From Streptomyces luteolifulvus (GTDB lineage Bacteria; Actinomycetota; Actinomycetes; Streptomycetales; Streptomycetaceae), in assembly GCF_008806595.1 (NCBI RefSeq), contig NZ_VZRB01000053.1, positions 1 through 38,106 on the forward strand: DNA of 38,106 nucleotides. Reading direction: 5' to 3'. Position 1 is the first letter of the stretch, and each line of letters starts with the position of its first letter. Shown piece after piece: positions 14,575-21,673 of this stretch. The notes below the pieces were generated by a model that saw nothing but the letters and a program-made list of their open reading frames with translations, was not told the origin of the DNA and ran no database searches. Position numbers and translations under genes: made by a program.

Positions 14575-15963
14575 TCAGCCCCACGTCGCCGAGTAGTACC
14601 GGCGATACGCCTTGCGGTCCTGTTCCGCGCGGATGTACCGCGCGGCCACCAGGGCGACCAGGCTTCCCGCGATGATCAGCAGTCCGGGGCCGACGTTCCT
14701 GGGGTCCGCGAGGCGCGCCAGCAGCGTCGCCCCCTGCGTCCCGCCCGTGATCGGTGCCGAGGAACCGGGCGAAGCCGCACCCGGGGCGACGGCGCTCTGC
14801 GAGCCCCCGGCGGCGGACGGGGCCGGCGACGGCGCGCCGCTCTGACCCGTCCCGGAACCGGCCTGCGTCGACACGATCAGCTGGACGCCGAGCGCGGACA
14901 GCGCCTTCGTCACCGGCTGGAAGAACGTCGTACCGCCCGCAGTGCAGTCACCGCTGCCGCCCGAGGTCACGCCGAGCGCGACCCCCTCGGAGAACATCGG
15001 GCCGCCGCTGTCCCCGGACTCGGCGCACACATTGGTCTCGATCAATCCCGTGACCGTGCCCTCGGGGTAGTTCACGGTCGCGTCGAGCCCCGTGACCTGC
15101 CCGTCGCGCAGACCGGTCGTACTGCCGCTGCGGAACACCCGCTGTCCGACCGCCGGATCGGCCGCGCCCGTGATGCGCACGCCCCTGCCGTTGCCCACGG
15201 CCACGACGTCCGCGCCCTCGCCCGCCTTGCCGCTCGCGTACTGCACCAGAGACCAGTCGTTGGTGGGGAAGCTCTGGTTCACCGTCGTGCCGACCTGCTG
15301 CCTGGCCTGGTTGTCGGCGAACCACACGGAACCGTTGGGCCCGCAGTGCCCGGCCGTGAGGATGAAGTCGCTCTGGCCGTTCGTCACATTGAAGCCGGCG
15401 GAACAGCGCCCGCCGGTCGACAGGATCGGCTGGGCGCCGTTGATACGTGTCGTGAAGGTGCCCTTCGTCCGCTGCATGCGCACGAAGGTGCCGATGTCGT
15501 CCGCGACGCCGGTCATCCGGGACCAGTCGGAGGCCGACACCGTGCTGTCGCCCTGCACCACCACCTGGTTGGTCCTGTAGTCCAGCGACCATGCCGTACC
15601 GGGCACGCGGGGCGCCGAACGCAGCGCAGCCGTTGCCGACTTGAGCTCGTTCATGCTGTGCGACACGACCTTCGCCTCGGCGCCCGCGCCACGGACCTCG
15701 GCGGCCGTGTCCTCGTCGGTGACCGCGACGACCGGCTTCCCGTCGGAGCCGATCCAGGTGCCCGCCGTACGGGAGGTGCCGAGCCGTGACACGAGGCCGG
15801 CGCCCGTCTCCGCGGCCGACTGCGCATAGGTGCGTGGCGCGGTGGGGGCGTGGGGAGGCTCGCTCGCCACGGCCCGTGTGACCATCGTTCCTCCCAGGAG
15901 GAGTCCGCCGACGGCCGCCAGTCGTGTCACTCGCCGGACGACCTGTCGTCGTGCGTGCCTCAT
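14575..15963 (-). CDS. Secreted S1 (alpha-lytic/streptogrisin-type) serine protease with C-terminal membrane anchor (462 aa)
   Basis: Extracellular chymotrypsin-fold protease. The N-terminus is a signal peptide (about 1-33). A pro-region of roughly 150 residues follows (VVAVTDEDTAAEVRGAGAEA), then the mature domain from about 183 (GGRCSAGFNV). The triad is His in ILTAGHCG (about 204), Asp in NDWSLVQY (about 236) and Ser in ESGDSGGPMF (about 317). After it come a Ser/Pro/Ala/Gly linker of about 60 residues and a single helix, PGLLIIAGSLVALVAARYI, followed by basic residues. The protease should thus stay tethered outside the membrane. The ATG at 15963 was chosen because it starts the Arg-rich signal sequence with GGGAG upstream; an in-frame start 12 codons earlier is less likely. 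Confidence 0.88.
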   Translation of the reverse strand: MRHARRQVVRRVTRLAAVGGLLLGGTMVTRAVASEPPHAPTAPRTYAQSAAETGAGLVSRLGTSRTAGTWIGSDGKPVVAVTDEDTAAEVRGAGAEAKVVSHSMNELKSATAALRSAPRVPGTAWSLDYRTNQVVVQGDSTVSASDWSRMTGVADDIGTFVRMQRTKGTFTTRINGAQPILSTGGRCSAGFNVTNGQSDFILTAGHCGPNGSVWFADNQARQQVGTTVNQSFPTNDWSLVQYASGKAGEGADVVAVGNGRGVRITGAADPAVGQRVFRSGSTTGLRDGQVTGLDATVNYPEGTVTGLIETNVCAESGDSGGPMFSEGVALGVTSGGSGDCTAGGTTFFQPVTKALSALGVQLIVSTQAGSGTGQSGAPSPAPSAAGGSQSAVAPGAASPGSSAPITGGTQGATLLARLADPRNVGPGLLIIAGSLVALVAARYIRAEQDRKAYRRYYSATWG

Positions 15964-15985
15964 GCATGGCTCCCGAACCCGAACG

Positions 15986-16003
15986 CGCGGTGTCAACACC
16001 GCG
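15986..16003. promoter_or_regulatory. Perfect 18-bp palindrome upstream of the protease gene
   Basis: CGCGGTGTCAACACCGCG has 8-bp arms around CA and ends 23 nt before the protease start. It could be an operator for a dimeric repressor or, as RNA, a hairpin ending the upstream DUF3800-like transcript 56 nt after its stop. The sequence alone does not decide. Confidence 0.5.
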
Positions 16004-16058
16004 GGGCCCTCCGGTCGTTGAGCGCCCTTCCCTCATACGTGGCCCGGGGCGGCAGTGT

Positions 16059-17081
16059 TCAGCGAGCGGATGATCTCATCGTGTCCGGCCGCCCGAGCAG
16101 GGCCCAGCTGCGCTCGTCGCCCCAGACGGACGCCGGATCCACATAGGGGCGCAGCAGCCCGGTGAGCGTCGGATCGCCGTGGCCGTTCAGCTCGTCGGAG
16201 GCGATCTTGCGGGCGATCCCGGCGAGGAAGTCGGCGAGCTGCACGCGTGCGTCGAGCCGGGATTCCACGAGCCGCAGCCCCCCGAGGCCGGCCCCGGCCA
16301 GCCGGGCCGTCTCCGTGATCCACTCGATGCGTTCCGGCGTGAGCAGGTTCTGCCGGTCGTGGAGCAGTCGTACCGGACGTCCGCCCGCGCTCCAGTGCGC
16401 GGCCGTGAAGACGACGGCGGGCAGCAGGGGATTGAGGACCGGAATCAGGGTGGGCCCGTCCACGATCCGGGCCCGGTAGGAGTCGGCGCGGGGCCGGGCC
16501 GCCGCCAGCCGGTCGAGGATGACGGACACCTCCGTCCGGGGATGGGCGCGCCGCAGGGCGTCCACCTCGCCGAAGAACCCGGCCACGGGAGCCTCAGGAT
16601 CTCCGTCGTTCCGGACCCGGAGCAACTGGTTGGCCGCCGCGAGAAACGCCCGCCACCGTTCGTCCCCGAAGGCCGGCCGCCCCGCACGGAACAGGACGAC
16701 GGCCGCGGCACGGTCGCCGAGCAGCATGTCGAAGGCCCGGTCGACGACGAAGTACGCCTTCTCGGTGAGGTGCACATGGGCGCGCCCGTGGATCGGCCCG
16801 GCCGGGGAGAGCAGCCATTCCAGCACCGCCCGGTGTTTCTCCCGCAGCAGGTGGTTCGCCTTGTACTCCTCGGCGGGCGAACGGATCCGGTCACGGATCT
16901 CCTGAATGTGCGCGGCGGCGGACTCCACAGGCAGCCGCACGCTCGCGTGGGCGAACACATCGGTGTTCCCGCCGGTGAGATTCTCGCCGTCCGACCCCGA
17001 CTCGTCGCACGCGATCTCCAGGAGCCCGCCGACGGGCACCGCCCGCGCTCCCCGCACCCCGTTCTCACGATTCCCCGTCAC
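16059..17081 (-). CDS. DUF3800-like hypothetical protein (340 aa)
   Basis: The protein begins its conserved part with EIACDESGSDGENL, an Asp-Glu-Ser-Gly motif near residue 22 like the start of DUF3800 (RNase H-like) proteins, and near the end carries SRLDARVQLADFLAGIARKI, resembling DUF3800's Gln-x-Ala-Asp-x2-Ala-Gly. Between them are VSVILDRLAAARPRAD and VVFTAAHWSAGG. No biochemical role is established for this version, and a nuclease activity is only a fold-based guess. The GTG at 17081 is chosen as the first start that leads into the conserved part with a G-rich stretch upstream; the frame is open to 17309 but would then overlap the divergent gene. The start is uncertain. Confidence 0.65.
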   Translation of the reverse strand: MTGNRENGVRGARAVPVGGLLEIACDESGSDGENLTGGNTDVFAHASVRLPVESAAAHIQEIRDRIRSPAEEYKANHLLREKHRAVLEWLLSPAGPIHGRAHVHLTEKAYFVVDRAFDMLLGDRAAAVVLFRAGRPAFGDERWRAFLAAANQLLRVRNDGDPEAPVAGFFGEVDALRRAHPRTEVSVILDRLAAARPRADSYRARIVDGPTLIPVLNPLLPAVVFTAAHWSAGGRPVRLLHDRQNLLTPERIEWITETARLAGAGLGGLRLVESRLDARVQLADFLAGIARKIASDELNGHGDPTLTGLLRPYVDPASVWGDERSWALLGRPDTMRSSAR

Positions 17082-17235
17082 ACCACGGCCCCCTGTCTTG
17101 TGCGCCCATGACCAGGATCCCGCACGGAAGGTCCGCCGAACCCGCATTAAAGGCGGGGGCGGCTTTTCGGCCGCGCGTGCTCCCCCGGGCCGGCTTGGCC
17201 TGTCATGGGCACGAGAGGGCTGGCATGCTGGGCCC

Positions 17236-17994
17236 ATGCGTGTGCTCATCCCGCTGCCCGACCGGGACTTCGACGTCACCGAGGTGGCCGTGCCCTGGCG
17301 GCTGCTCACGGACGCGGGTCACCAGGTCGTCTTCGCCACCGAACGTGCCGGCACCCGGCCCGCGGCGGATCCCCGCCTGCTCACCGGCGTGCTCTTCGGA
17401 CGTCTCGGTGCCGAGGACGAGCCCAAGCGGTTCTACGAACAGCTCACCGCGGCACCGGAGTTCACCGCCACGGCGGCCTGGTCCGACGTCGATGTCGCCG
17501 CGTTCGACGGGCTGCTCCTGCCCGGCGGGCACGCGCCCGGCATGCGGCAGTACCTCGGCTCGCCGGAGCTGCGGGAGCAGGTCGCGCGCCTGTGGGCGCT
17601 GGGGCGGCCGGTCGGGGCGATCTGCCACGGGGTGCTGGTCCTGGCCCGGACCCGGGACGCCGAGAGCGGCCGCAGCGTCCTGGCGGGGCGGCGGACGACG
17701 TGTCTGCCCAAGTACATGGAACGCGCCGCCTACGCGACCACCGCCTGGCGTCTCGGCCGCTACTACCGCACCTATCCGGCGTATGTGGAGGACGAGGTGC
17801 GCACCGCCCTCGACGATCCGGCCGCGCAGTTCGAACGCGGCCCCCGCGTCCTCGCCCGGCGCGGCACCGCAGACGACGACACGCACGCCTTCGTCGTGCA
17901 GGACGGCACCTATCTGTCGGCGCGCTGGCCCGGCGACGCGTACCTCTTCGCGAGGCGCTACGTCCAGCTGCTGCAGTCGACGGCACGCGCCTAG
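17236..17994 (+). CDS. DJ-1/PfpI (type 1 glutamine amidotransferase-like) protein (252 aa)
   Basis: Flavodoxin-like alpha/beta fold with the nucleophile elbow VGAICHGVLVLAR (Cys about 133) and the preceding GLLLPGGHAPGMRQYL. The opening MRVLIPLPDRDFDVTEVAVP is typical. Family members act as glyoxalases, chaperones or hydratases, or have no known activity; the length and the CxxG context do not separate these. It ends 10 nt before the PPOX gene in the same direction and is probably co-transcribed with it. Confidence 0.87.
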   Translation: MRVLIPLPDRDFDVTEVAVPWRLLTDAGHQVVFATERAGTRPAADPRLLTGVLFGRLGAEDEPKRFYEQLTAAPEFTATAAWSDVDVAAFDGLLLPGGHAPGMRQYLGSPELREQVARLWALGRPVGAICHGVLVLARTRDAESGRSVLAGRRTTCLPKYMERAAYATTAWRLGRYYRTYPAYVEDEVRTALDDPAAQFERGPRVLARRGTADDDTHAFVVQDGTYLSARWPGDAYLFARRYVQLLQSTARA

Positions 17995-18004
17995 ACTGCC
18001 CCGC

Positions 18005-18391
18005 ATGGACGACACGCTGCTGGAGCGGCTCGGGGACGGCAAGTACCTGCTGGTCACCAGTTTCCGCAAGAACGGCACCCCGGTCGCCACCCCGGTGTGG
18101 GTGGTGCGCGACGACGACACGCTGGGCGTGTGGACCGTCGCGGACTCCTGGAAGGTCAAGCGGATCCGGGCCCGCCCCGACGTCCTCGTCGGCCCCTGCG
18201 ACCTGCGCGGCAACCCGACGGGTGACCAGGTCCCTGCCACCGCCGAGATCGGCGATGCGGCGACCGTCGCCCGCTACCGCCGGCTCATCGCCCGCAAGTA
18301 CGGCATCGTCGGCCGCCTCACGCTGTTCGGCAGCCGGCTGCGCCGGGGATCGGACGGGACGCTGGGCATCCGGGTGCGGCTCACCCCGTGA
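18005..18391 (+). CDS. PPOX-class F420-dependent oxidoreductase (128 aa)
   Basis: Split beta-barrel flavin/deazaflavin-binding protein. The pattern DGKYLLVTSFRKNGTPVATP, followed by VWTVADSWKVKRIRARPDVL, matches the F420-binding subgroup (Rv2061-like) that reduces unknown substrates. Length is normal. It starts 10 nt after the DJ-1/PfpI stop, indicating a two-gene unit, and its stop codon is inside a terminator hairpin. Confidence 0.87.
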   Translation: MDDTLLERLGDGKYLLVTSFRKNGTPVATPVWVVRDDDTLGVWTVADSWKVKRIRARPDVLVGPCDLRGNPTGDQVPATAEIGDAATVARYRRLIARKYGIVGRLTLFGSRLRRGSDGTLGIRVRLTP

Positions 18392-18399
18392 CGGGGTGA
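18381..18399. terminator. Perfect hairpin between convergent genes, overlapping the PPOX stop codon
   Basis: TCACCCCG-TGA-CGGGGTGA is an 8-bp perfect stem whose loop is the stop codon of the PPOX gene. It lies 7 nt from the stop of the opposing OB-fold gene, so it can serve both transcripts. Confidence 0.6.
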
Positions 18400-18406
18400 C
18401 GTACTG

Positions 18407-18820
18407 TCAGCTCCAGGCCCGGTAGGGCTCGTCGAGGAGCTGGAAGACCGGCTCGCCCCGGACCGGGTCCTTGGCGGTGGACAAGCGCACCCGGTCCCCG
18501 CTGTGGATGCCGATGGGCGGTCCTATGACCCGGCCCCGTACGACAAAGCCCTCGGCCATCTCGACCAGGGACACATTGCGCGCGGCCGGCGTGTTGCGGT
18601 GCACCACCGTGGAGTGACGGACCGTGCCCGTGCCCTCGCTGCGCTCCGTGCGCAGTTCGCTGCCCTGACAGACGGGGCACAGCAGCCGGTGGTACATGGC
18701 GGTGCCGCACCAGGTGCAGCGCTGGAAGAGCATCGCGTCGGTGTCCCGAGTGCACGGATCCAGCACGCCCGCCGCGGAGCCGGCTGCTTCCCGCACAACG
18801 CTTCCTGAGTGGTGGTACAC
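18407..18820 (-). CDS. Zinc-ribbon OB-fold protein, DUF35 family (137 aa)
   Basis: The zinc ribbon is CTWCGTAMYHRLLCPVC (two Cys-x2-Cys pairs), followed by the OB-fold with SEGTGTVRHSTVVHR, YVVRG-like FVVRGRVIGPPIG and GDRVRLSTAKDPV. DUF35 proteins generally form complexes with thiolases, lipid-transfer proteins or dehydratases in acyl-CoA, steroid or polyketide metabolism. Here no thiolase is adjacent, so the partner must be elsewhere. The GTG at 18820 has AGGGAG upstream; an in-frame ATG 18 codons earlier is less likely. A perfect 15-bp palindrome lies 99 nt upstream and recurs before the TetR gene, which suggests that regulator controls it. Confidence 0.82.
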   Translation of the reverse strand: MYHHSGSVVREAAGSAAGVLDPCTRDTDAMLFQRCTWCGTAMYHRLLCPVCQGSELRTERSEGTGTVRHSTVVHRNTPAARNVSLVEMAEGFVVRGRVIGPPIGIHSGDRVRLSTAKDPVRGEPVFQLLDEPYRAWS

Positions 18821-18918
18821 GCTGGTCAACTCCCTGCGCTCGGCCGGAATCCGCGTGCGCGGGCATCCGGGCACGCCCGTGCGCGGTTCACGGTGCCACC
18901 GTGCACGCCCTCAGCGTA

Positions 18919-18933
18919 TGGCACTGAGTGCCA
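18919..18933. promoter_or_regulatory. Perfect palindrome TGGCACTGAGTGCCA, probable TetR operator
   Basis: Two 7-bp arms around a central G lie between the OB-fold gene (start 18820) and the TetR stop. A further GGCACTC half-site at 18942-18948 pairs with the GAGTGCC at 18926-18932. Near-copies occur twice before the TetR gene, so this is most likely the regulator's binding site in the OB-fold promoter. Confidence 0.7.
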
Positions 18934-19002
18934 CTCGTAAAGGCACTCCGTACCCTCAATCTGCGGATCCCGCTCCGCGGACCGCCCCGCGGCGGGCGCG
19001 GG

Positions 19003-19734
19003 TCAGCCGCGCCCGAGCGTCGATTCGATCTCCTGGACCACCCGCCACAGCGGCGCGTCGCGCCGGGACACGACGACCACCACGTCCTCGGGCTGCTCGT
19101 GGACGGGATACGCGGGAGCCGCGCCGAAGGCGGACTGCACATACCCCAGGGCGTGGTCCACCGCGGCGCTCGCCTCGCCCTGCCCGTCCGAGCGCAGCCA
19201 GGAACGCAGCGCGTTGTTGTGCGCCGCGACCACCGCGGCGGCGATCACGTCGGCCTGCAGGGTCCCGTCGCGCCGGCCGGCGAAGCGGCCGCGGAGATAC
19301 TCGGCGAGGGCACGCTCGTAGCGCCACACCACGGACAGCTCGTAGGCGCGCAGGCCGGGCACCTGCTTGGTGAGGCGGTAGCGCTGCACGGAGAACGTCG
19401 GGTTCTCGGCGTACATGCGCAGCACCAGCCGGGCCGCGTCGCACACCCGGCGCACCGGTTCGTCCTCGTCGTCGCCGGAGGCGAGGAAGGCCGTCATGTC
19501 GGCCAGACACCGTTCGTGGTCGGGGAAGACCACGTCCTCCTTGGACGGGAAGTACCGGAAGAACGACCGGCGTCCCACGCCGGCGAGCGCCACGATGTCG
19601 TCGACGGTGGTCTGCTCGTAGCCCCGCTCCAGGAACAACCGGAAGGCCGCCGCCACCAGGGCGTCCCGCATGGGCGGCTTCGCGGCCGTCGCCGTCTTCT
19701 CGTCCCGGCGGGGTGCCTCACTGCTGGAGCTCAT
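19003..19734 (-). CDS. TetR-family transcriptional regulator (243 aa)
   Basis: One-component repressor. The N-terminal DNA-binding domain (about 22-70) shows the classical pattern AFRLFLERGYEQTTVDDIVA, followed by GVGRRSFFRYFPSKEDVVF. The remaining 170 residues form a helical ligand domain; its WRYERALAEYLRGRF stretch resembles regulators with acyl-CoA-like ligand domains, but the ligand is not evident. The C-terminus carries an extra strand-rich tail of about 40 residues (EQPEDVVVVVSRRDAPLWRV). The ATG at 19734 is chosen over one nine codons upstream because the upstream one lies close to the operator. Two copies of a TGGCACT-N-AGTGCCA-like palindrome lie just upstream, indicating autorepression. 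Confidence 0.9.
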   Translation of the reverse strand: MSSSSEAPRRDEKTATAAKPPMRDALVAAAFRLFLERGYEQTTVDDIVALAGVGRRSFFRYFPSKEDVVFPDHERCLADMTAFLASGDDEDEPVRRVCDAARLVLRMYAENPTFSVQRYRLTKQVPGLRAYELSVVWRYERALAEYLRGRFAGRRDGTLQADVIAAAVVAAHNNALRSWLRSDGQGEASAAVDHALGYVQSAFGAAPAYPVHEQPEDVVVVVSRRDAPLWRVVQEIESTLGRG

Positions 19735-19755
19735 GGTCGGGAACGTAGCACCCGA

Positions 19756-19770
19756 TGGCACTCAGTGCGC
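19756..19770. promoter_or_regulatory. Probable TetR operator copy, proximal to the regulator gene
   Basis: TGGCACTCAGTGCGC matches 13 of 15 bases of the perfect palindrome at 18919. It is 21 nt before the TetR start and would overlap its promoter or leader. Confidence 0.6.
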
Positions 19771-19778
19771 AGATGCGA

Positions 19779-19793
19779 GGGAACTGAGTGCCC
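19779..19793. promoter_or_regulatory. Probable TetR operator copy, distal
   Basis: GGGAACTGAGTGCCC matches 12 of 15 bases of the palindrome at 18919. Its centre is 23 bp, about two helical turns, from the centre of the proximal copy, so two dimers could bind on the same face of the DNA. It may also affect the divergent ATP-grasp gene starting at 19875. Confidence 0.5.
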
Positions 19794-19874
19794 TCGGCCG
19801 GTGCTGGGGAATCCCGCCGCACCGCTGCGCCGCCCCCGTGCTTATGATCGGCCCCCGCCTCCGAGGAGAACCGT

Positions 19875-20711
19875 ATGCCGTCCGCACGACCCCGCATCCT
19901 GTACGTCACCGACCTGGCGTACCCCGCACGCGGACGCCGTTACTGCGACGAGGACATCTTCCTGACCTCCCGGCTCCGCACCGACTTCGACCTCGCGCTG
20001 TGCCATCCGCGCGACGCGGCCGCGCTGATGGACGCCTTCGACGCCGTCGTGATCCGCAACAGCGGTCCCGTCCTGGAGTACCAGGCCGCCTACGACGCCT
20101 TCCGCGCGCGTGCCCTCGCTCGCGGGACACGGGTCTACAACCCGCTGACCGGCCGGGCGGACATGGCCGGCAAGCAGTACCTGCTGGACCTGAGCGCGGC
20201 CGGGGCCCCGGTCATCCCCACCGTCGACCGGCCGGAGGACCTGCACCGGCTGCCCGAGGCGGACGAGTATGTCGTCAAGCCCCGGTTCGGCGCCGACTCC
20301 GTGGGCCTGCGCATCGTGTCCGCGGACCGGGTGCGCGATCTGGCCGACGGGGACGTCCTCGTCCAGCCGCGCATCGACTTCGCCTACGAGGTCTCCTTCT
20401 ACTTCGTCGACCACGACTTCCAGTACGCCCTCTACGCCCCGGACACCGACCGGCGCTGGCAGCTGGAGCCGTACGAGCCCACCGCGGACGACCTGGAGTT
20501 CGCCCGGCGGTTCATCGACTGGAACGCCGTCGACCACGGCATCCAGCGCGTCGACGCCTGCCGGGCCCCGGGCGGTGAGCTGCTGCTGGTCGAGCTGGAG
20601 GACCTCAACCCGTACCTCTCCCTGGACGCCCTGAGCGAGGAACGGCGGCAGGCGTTCGTGGCCGCCATGACGGCCTCCCTGCACCGGTTCCTCGCCACAC
20701 CCGACCGGTAG
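19875..20711 (+). CDS. Free-standing ATP-grasp protein of unknown substrate (278 aa)
   Basis: The N-terminal 90 residues form a pre-ATP-grasp domain (RPRILYVTDLAYPARGRRYC, VVIRNSGPVLEY). The ATP-binding core shows DMAGKQYLLDLSAAG, EYVVKPRFGADSVGLRIV with the ATP lysine, VLVQPRIDF and the metal site LLLVELEDLNPYLSL. It is about the size of RimK/MvdD-type peptide ligases but I cannot place it in a named family. No small precursor-peptide gene or conserved biosynthetic partner is visible nearby. It diverges from the TetR gene with the operator copies in the gap, so that regulator may also control it. Function unknown beyond ATP-dependent carboxylate ligation. Confidence 0.75.
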   Translation: MPSARPRILYVTDLAYPARGRRYCDEDIFLTSRLRTDFDLALCHPRDAAALMDAFDAVVIRNSGPVLEYQAAYDAFRARALARGTRVYNPLTGRADMAGKQYLLDLSAAGAPVIPTVDRPEDLHRLPEADEYVVKPRFGADSVGLRIVSADRVRDLADGDVLVQPRIDFAYEVSFYFVDHDFQYALYAPDTDRRWQLEPYEPTADDLEFARRFIDWNAVDHGIQRVDACRAPGGELLLVELEDLNPYLSLDALSEERRQAFVAAMTASLHRFLATPDR

Positions 20712-20793
20712 CGGTCTGAACTTCCGCGGCGCCGGCCACGTATCACTCCCCGGGGAACGGCGACGACCCCGCGCGGGTCGGAAGGAGACCACC

Positions 20794-21450
20794 GTGCCGA
20801 CACCGCCCGACCGGGAGCGGCCGCAGGACGGCCCCGCGCTCGAACCGATCCGAGTACTGCGCCCCCGCCGCACCGACGCCCTCGCGGAGCTGTTCCGCGA
20901 GTTCGAACAGGGCACGGGCGCCTACGAGCCGGTGCCCCTGCCCCGGCCGGCCCCGGGAGCCGCCGAGGCCGAGACTCAGGAACTGCCGCCCTTCACCGCC
21001 CACCACCGGTACCCGCCCTCGCACAGTCGCCGTGGGTCCGTACTGGGCCGCACCGCTGCCGTGACCACGGTGGCCGCCGCGGCCCTGGCCGGATTCGGCT
21101 GCGCGCTCCTGCTGCCCGACCGGAGCGACGCCTCGGTCGCACAGGCCCCGACCGCGGCCGCTTCCACGGCGCCCACCTCGGCAGCGACCTCGGGCGCGGG
21201 CGGCCCCGACAGCTCCGGCACCCTCCGCGAAGGGGACAGCGGCCCCGAGGTGACCGAACTCCAGCAGCGGCTGCTCAGCGTCCCGAACGTCTACGAGAAC
21301 GGGTCCGCCAGCGGCCGCTACGACGCCGTCCTGACCGAGGCGGTGGCCCGTTTCCAGCTCTGGTACGGCATCCGGGGCGACGAGGACGGTGTGTACGGCG
21401 ACGACACCCGGCTCATGCTCGAATCGCGTACGGCACAGGGCTACGGCTGA
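20794..21450 (+). CDS. Membrane-anchored peptidoglycan-binding protein (218 aa)
   Basis: The protein has a cytoplasmic N-terminal region of about 80 residues (DALAELFREFEQGTGAYEP), one membrane helix (about 85-109, AAVTTVAAAALAGFGCALLL), an Ala/Thr/Ser linker and a PG_binding_1 domain (about 145-210: LREGDSGPEVTELQQRLLSV, then AVARFQLWYGIRGDEDGVYG). It is expected to bind cell-wall glycopeptide outside while its N-terminus stays inside. The GTG at 20794 has a strong GGAAGGAG upstream. It lies 82 nt after the ATP-grasp gene in the same direction. Confidence 0.85.
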   Translation: MPTPPDRERPQDGPALEPIRVLRPRRTDALAELFREFEQGTGAYEPVPLPRPAPGAAEAETQELPPFTAHHRYPPSHSRRGSVLGRTAAVTTVAAAALAGFGCALLLPDRSDASVAQAPTAAASTAPTSAATSGAGGPDSSGTLREGDSGPEVTELQQRLLSVPNVYENGSASGRYDAVLTEAVARFQLWYGIRGDEDGVYGDDTRLMLESRTAQGYG

Positions 21451-21562
21451 CCCGCCACCCGGGGGAGTGAAAGTACCGGTGAAGACGACTGGCCGGACGC
21501 CGGCCCGGGCAGCCGAGGTGCGAAGGTTTCCCGACCGTCGTACCGAACCGAAGGCCACGCCC

Positions 21563-21664
21563 ATGAGCGGCTCCCGTATTCCGGGCCTGGTGCTGCCCGT
21601 CCTCTTCCTGATGGCCCTCGTCGTGGGCGTGTTCTGGTACGGGAGGCATCGCGACGACGACTGA
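21563..21664 (+). CDS. Very small single-helix membrane protein (33 aa)
   Basis: The short frame encodes MSGSRIPGLV, then a hydrophobic helix (LPVLFLMALVVGVFWYG) and a charged tail RHRDDD. A one-helix protein of this shape is plausible, and CGAAGG precedes the ATG at a reasonable distance. No family recognised. It ends 9 nt from the opposing phosphatase gene. Confidence 0.4.
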   Translation: MSGSRIPGLVLPVLFLMALVVGVFWYGRHRDDD

Positions 21665-21673
21665 GGCTCCCCG

